DNA from: Bondarzewia mesenterica
Lineage: Eukaryota; Basidiomycota; Agaricomycetes; Russulales; Bondarzewiaceae
Direction of reading: 5' to 3'
Length of the DNA stretch: 48,500 bases
Assembly: GCA_004802705.1 (NCBI GenBank)
Contig: SGPL01000234.1
Coordinates: 1-48,500, forward strand
This document shows positions 44,731 to 48,500 of the stretch, one piece after another. The notes beneath the pieces were generated by a model. It was not told the DNA's origin and made no database searches. It saw nothing but the letters and a program-made list of their open reading frames with translations. The position numbers were made by a program, and so were the translations under genes. Positions within the stretch are counted from its first letter, which is position 1, and every line of letters starts with the position of its first letter.

Positions 44731-46507
44731 ATGGCAACGCACGCACCAATAAACGGCATCAAGATAAATCGTGCGTCCTTCCTCCTCTAAGTCTCCCCCT
44801 GTTCCCCGTTTCGTTCTATTGTTCCATATCCGATACTAATTATGTTTCCGGTCACCATCTCCCCAATACCGACTCCGACGCTCTTGTAACTCGTTGTTCC
44901 ATATCCACTACCTGATCCACGCTACGCCGTGCGATTCGCCGCGCAATCCTTCGTGCAGCCATCGACGACCCCCGAAAGGTGGTCAAAGTCGAAGCCTCCG
45001 ACGGAAAGACTGGTACCCTCCGAGATGTCGCGTACACTAATTGCAAGGTCATCGGAAACGGCTCCTTTGGTGTCGTGTTTCAGGCCAAGCTCGTCTCCGA
45101 GCCAGAGAGTGGAGAGGATATCGCCATCAAGAAGGTTCTGCAGGACAAGCGGTTCAAGGTGCGCCTCCCTTTTTGATGGGCATTTTGATCCTTCAGTGCC
45201 AAAGGCCTGATACGGAAGCTGATTGGGATCCTGCGGGTTCGGATCTGGCAACTCTAGAACCGTGAATTGCAGATCATGAGATTGGTTTCGCACCCCAATG
45301 TAGTTGATCTCAAAGCCTTCTTCTATTCGAATGGTGACAAGGTGAAATTTTCTCCATCAAAATTCGCAACGCCACCATGACATTTATGTGTTCTGACGCC
45401 TTAATCCCATTTTTTCGTGCAGAAAGATGAAGTGTATCTCAACCTAGTGCTCGAATATGTCCCCGAAACTGTTTACCGCGCAAGCCGCCACTATGCGAAA
45501 CTCAAGCAGCCCATGCCCATTCTTCAAATCAAACTGTACATGTACCAACTCCTCCGCTCGCTCGCCTACATTCATTCTGTAGGGATCTGCCACCGCGATA
45601 TTAAGCCGCAGAACCTGCTTTTGAACCCCGGAACGGGTGTGCTCAAGCTGTGCGATTTTGGCTCTGCCAAGATCTTGGTGCCGAGAGAGCCCAATGTTAG
45701 TTATATTTGTTCGAGGTACTACCGTGCACCGGAGTTGATCTTTGGAGCAACGAATTACACCACCAACATCGGTAAGTCCAATGGCTGTACGTTTTTATCT
45801 GCTGGACCTTGCCTATTGACTCGTGCCCGCATCAGACATCTGGTCGACAGGGTGTGTTATGGCTGAGTTGATGCTTGGCCAGCCGCTTTTCCCGGGTGAG
45901 AGCGGCATCGACCAGCTCGTCGAGATCATCAAGGTCCTGGGGACACCCTCGCGGGAGCAAATCAAGACGATGAATCCTAATTACATGGAACACAAGTTCC
46001 CTCAAATCAAACCTCACCCGTTCTCAAAAGTCTGTTGTTTCATCGTGTTTTTCCATTCATATGATGGCTGACTGGTTCATCGCAGGTTTTCCGACCTCGC
46101 ACGGCGCCAGAGGCGATAGATCTTGTGTCAAAATTGTTGGAGTATACTCCTGAGGCGCGGCTGAGTGCGGTTGAAGCGATGGTGCACCCATTTTTCGATG
46201 AGCTGCGAGTCGAAGGGGCTAAGATGCCGAACGGAAAGGAATTCCCTCCGCTGTTCAACTTCACTCGGGAGGGTGAGTTTTTTCTTTCTTTTTCCTCCTC
46301 CGTACTTTGTCCACCTGTCATTGTCGCGTGGCATTCGCTGATCTCCGGGATGCGCCATCTTTTTCCTTTGCAGAACTGTCCGTTCGCCCAGACTTGATGC
46401 GCAAGCTGCTTCCCCCACATTGCGAGCCGGAGCTGCGCTCACGGTCGATCGATATAAACAACTTTGTGCCGATACCATTGGAACAGATGAGAATTACGCT
46501 GGATTGA
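44731..46507 (+). CDS. Glycogen synthase kinase 3 (shaggy/GSK-3 family)
   Basis: Seven exons (44731-44770, 44959-45158, 45258-45341, 45423-45771, 45836-46029, 46086-46272, 46374-46507) join in phase to 395 residues. Diagnostic features: glycine loop IGNGSFGVV (45-53), catalytic Lys71 in [14 protein letters not shown] (Asp167), DFGSAK (Asp186), and activation loop [18 protein letters not shown], where Tyr202 corresponds to the autophosphorylated Tyr216 of human GSK-3beta. The end is the GSK-3 tail [12 protein letters not shown]. It phosphorylates primed Ser/Thr substrates; fungal homologues act in stress signalling, meiosis, cell-wall and light or nutrient responses. The N-terminus ([13 protein letters not shown]) has no Ser9-type inhibitory motif, so regulation by Akt-like phosphorylation is not expected. 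No defects are seen. Confidence 0.95.
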
Positions 46508-47197
46508 CGATGCCGTGGCGATGGCAGCGGCGTCACAGTCCTGGCCGCGCCGCGCACCTTGCTTCGTCGCGCCGTCTTTCGCTGCGTTGTGCGTCTCGTT
46601 TCATATATTTTTTCTTTTCCTTCTTTTTCTTTTCTTCTCCTATTCACTTCATCGTGTTTATCTTGAATTGATCGTTTTCCCCATTGTTTTCCTTGTCCGT
46701 CTGTATACATGACGACGTTGTCTCTCGAGCCCGCGGCGGTCCCTTTCCCGTTGTGTTTACAAAGCTTTTTGAGAGCAGCTGTAGGTTGTGCGCTGTTGTT
46801 GTTGTTGTTGTTGATATGAATCAGAATGAAATGTGTTGTGTTACATGTCTGCAGGACGCGCCGACGCGGGGAAGAATTTGATATGCAGAACGGAGATGAA
46901 GGTGGGAATTTGAGTCCCAGATATTCAATCTCAACTTCAAGAGCTTTCAACGTTCCACGTTCCACGAGTTCCTCGGTTTTTATTACCGACCTAAATAATA
47001 CCCTTTGACGCTGCTCTTAAAGTCATTCGACACTGAATCCTCTGTCTCTTTCACCTCTCTTCTTTTACTCCTTGATTCTTGCATTGAACTCAATACTCGG
47101 CAGTCTCGAGCACTTTCTGACTTTACATTCTTACCCTCCAACTTCTCTCAACTACCCCATATCTAACTTCTCGAATATCCTGTGCAGACAAGGGCAG
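46508..47197. other. 3' UTR of GSK-3 and promoter/leader of the MYND gene
   Basis: It begins with T- and C-rich 3' flank (46600-46650), includes a (GTT)n microsatellite at about 46795-46813, and ends in CT-rich leader sequence before 47198. No gene is recognised. Confidence 0.5.
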
Positions 47198-48172
47198 ATG
47201 CCCATCGTCACCTCCCAAATAGGCCCAGCCGGAATAGCTTTCGCCGACGGAAAGCCCCCGCGTCTTTGCCAATCGCCCGTCTGTACCCTCAACGACTACA
47301 CGGGGCGCAAGATGAAGGCATGTGGACGGTGCTCGCGTGTGCGTTATTGTGTGAGTAATGGTCTTCAAGCAGCCCTTTTCTTCCCCACGATCGACCATGG
47401 CAGATGGTTGAAATACATCCCTTCGTTCGCCGCGTACTTACTGCATATACAAATTGCGTTGCAGAGCAAAGAATGTCAACGCCACGACTGGCCTGCTCAC
47501 AAAAAATTATGTCATATCCCGCCGATGATGGATATTGGAGTATGGATGGAGGTCAGGCGTTCGTGCTCGTGCTCTGCTTTATACGGTCATTTCACGACTT
47601 GACTACAGGAGTACGCGTGGGCCTTCGAAGTGGCTGCGGGGTGGGCTTTCGGGGCCCACGCCGCGCAGAACCTCACATCGACTCACTGCATGGCCGTCTT
47701 TGTGGTCCGCCCGGACCACGATCCCTCCGTCGTACTGGATGATAATACCCGGGACGCGTTCATCATCCGCAGGGCGGAATTTATGACACACGAAAGGTTG
47801 AGCAAAGATTTCGGTTATGGGCAGCTGGCTTGGGGTGTCAAAGATGAGGAAGAATCGCTCGAAATCAGGCGGCAGGGCGGTGTGGGTCAGGCGCTGATCG
47901 CAATCGCGTGCGCGCCGCGCTCGGATGCGGGAGACAAGGCGCCGCTTCTCGTCAGTTTCCAGAGACACGCTCTCCGCGAGCCGGCGTCGTCGTACTGCTT
48001 GACGAGCTTGGGCTACCAGATGTGGGACTTTATTTTGAAAGAACTCGTGAATAATTGCGACCCGAATTTCCGGCAGATGATCAGGATGCGCCGCTTGGCC
48101 GGGCTTTCTCTTGCTGCAGATTCTGCCGACGGGGACGAACGCTCTTCACGCATAGAAAATATTGAGCTCTGA
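47198..48172 (+). CDS. MYND-type zinc finger protein
   Basis: Exons 47198-47350, 47465-47551 and 47609-48172 give 267 residues. The N-terminal MYND finger has ligands Cys24, Cys29, Cys42, Cys45, Cys51, Cys55, His63 and Cys67 (KMKACGRCSRVRYC, then SKECQRHDWPAHKKLC across the intron); the first pair is spaced C-x4-C rather than the usual C-x2-C. MYND fingers bind proline-rich peptides in partner proteins. The remaining 200 residues show no SET domain or other named fold and end SSRIENIEL; similar stand-alone MYND proteins are numerous in mushroom genomes and of unknown role. I start at 47198 because upstream in-frame sequence from 47072 looks like CT-rich leader. Gene and frame appear intact. 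Confidence 0.8.
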
Positions 48173-48500
48173 ACGACTACACTTAATGCTCATGAGACAT
48201 TATGACGAATTTCTTTTCTAATAAACAACTGCTTTGTTGCAACTGACGTTCCCTGTGAGTTTAGGATACTATCTCAAGATATGGAACTTCGTACATGTTC
48301 AAATGCCCATAGTGCGCGTCGTGTTGACACCGATCGTGTCAATCTTCCTCTCCCACCCTAGAAACAACCTTCACGTTCAACATAACTATCCAAATTGTAC
48401 TGCGAATGATTTGTGTCAAATGCATGAGTTGTTGGATGTAAAGCTTCTGATTGTGATTCTGGCGATGATCCGTCTGCTGCAGGGTGAAACAAGAATGTCG
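48173..48500. other. 3' flank of the MYND gene to window end
   Basis: An AATAAA-like signal (taataaac, about 48220-48227) lies roughly 50 bp after the stop, so polyadenylation probably occurs near 48240. No further gene is seen. Confidence 0.45.

Overview
The window is nuclear DNA of a filamentous basidiomycete fungus, most likely an Agaricomycete. The genes are broken by many short GT-AG introns of about 40-70 bp. They encode typical fungal proteins: Atg8, the exosome nuclease Dis3/Rrp44, ER glucosidase I, a GSK-3 kinase, a TPO-type MFS carrier and the polarisome scaffold Spa2. The accessory genes are of kinds that multiply in mushroom genomes: small secreted expansin-like (DPBB) proteins, aminoglycoside-phosphotransferase-like kinases, a gene resembling DUF6698 proteins, and a decayed Plavaka-type transposase. 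I cannot name the species.

Layout. About 1-18,440 is GC-rich and full of segmental duplication. It holds two tandem expansin-like genes (33-646 and 2168-2819), two tandem mini-genes carrying only the Spa2 homology domain (3637-4299 and 5078-5805), a nonsense-mutated APH-like kinase (8293-9141), and a full-length-style Spa2 gene (10331-12848). The Spa2 frame runs directly into the 3' half of a glycyl-tRNA synthetase gene (12854-14591). The next 3.8 kb have no recognisable gene. At about 18,440 composition turns abruptly AT-rich, at the edge of a degenerate Plavaka transposase. From there to about 27,450 lies a second dynamic stretch: a truncated ubiquitin-hydrolase-like fragment joined to a truncated peroxisomal ABC transporter fragment (both minus strand), an apparently intact DUF6698-like gene, a broken Ser/Pro-rich regulator-like gene, a tRNA-like sequence with a GTA-rich tail, and an array of short CATTG-type repeats.

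From about 28,000 to the end the window is ordinary, conserved housekeeping sequence: ATG8 (-), DIS3 (-), glucosidase I (+, divergent from DIS3 across about 320 bp), an unresolved small gene, a basidiomycete hypothetical with an apparent frameshift (-), an MFS transporter (-), GSK-3 (+) and a MYND-finger protein (+).

These genes do not form one pathway. The coherent theme of the first half is genome rearrangement. Duplicated 5' ends of SPA2 have become free-standing SHD mini-genes, and SPA2 itself ends in a fused tRNA-synthetase tail. A second gene-gene junction (ABC transporter to ubiquitin hydrolase) follows. Either a rearrangement-prone locus or assembly chimerism could explain this, and reads across the junctions would decide. 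Exon boundaries were derived by hand from splice sites, phase and protein similarity, and no database was consulted.
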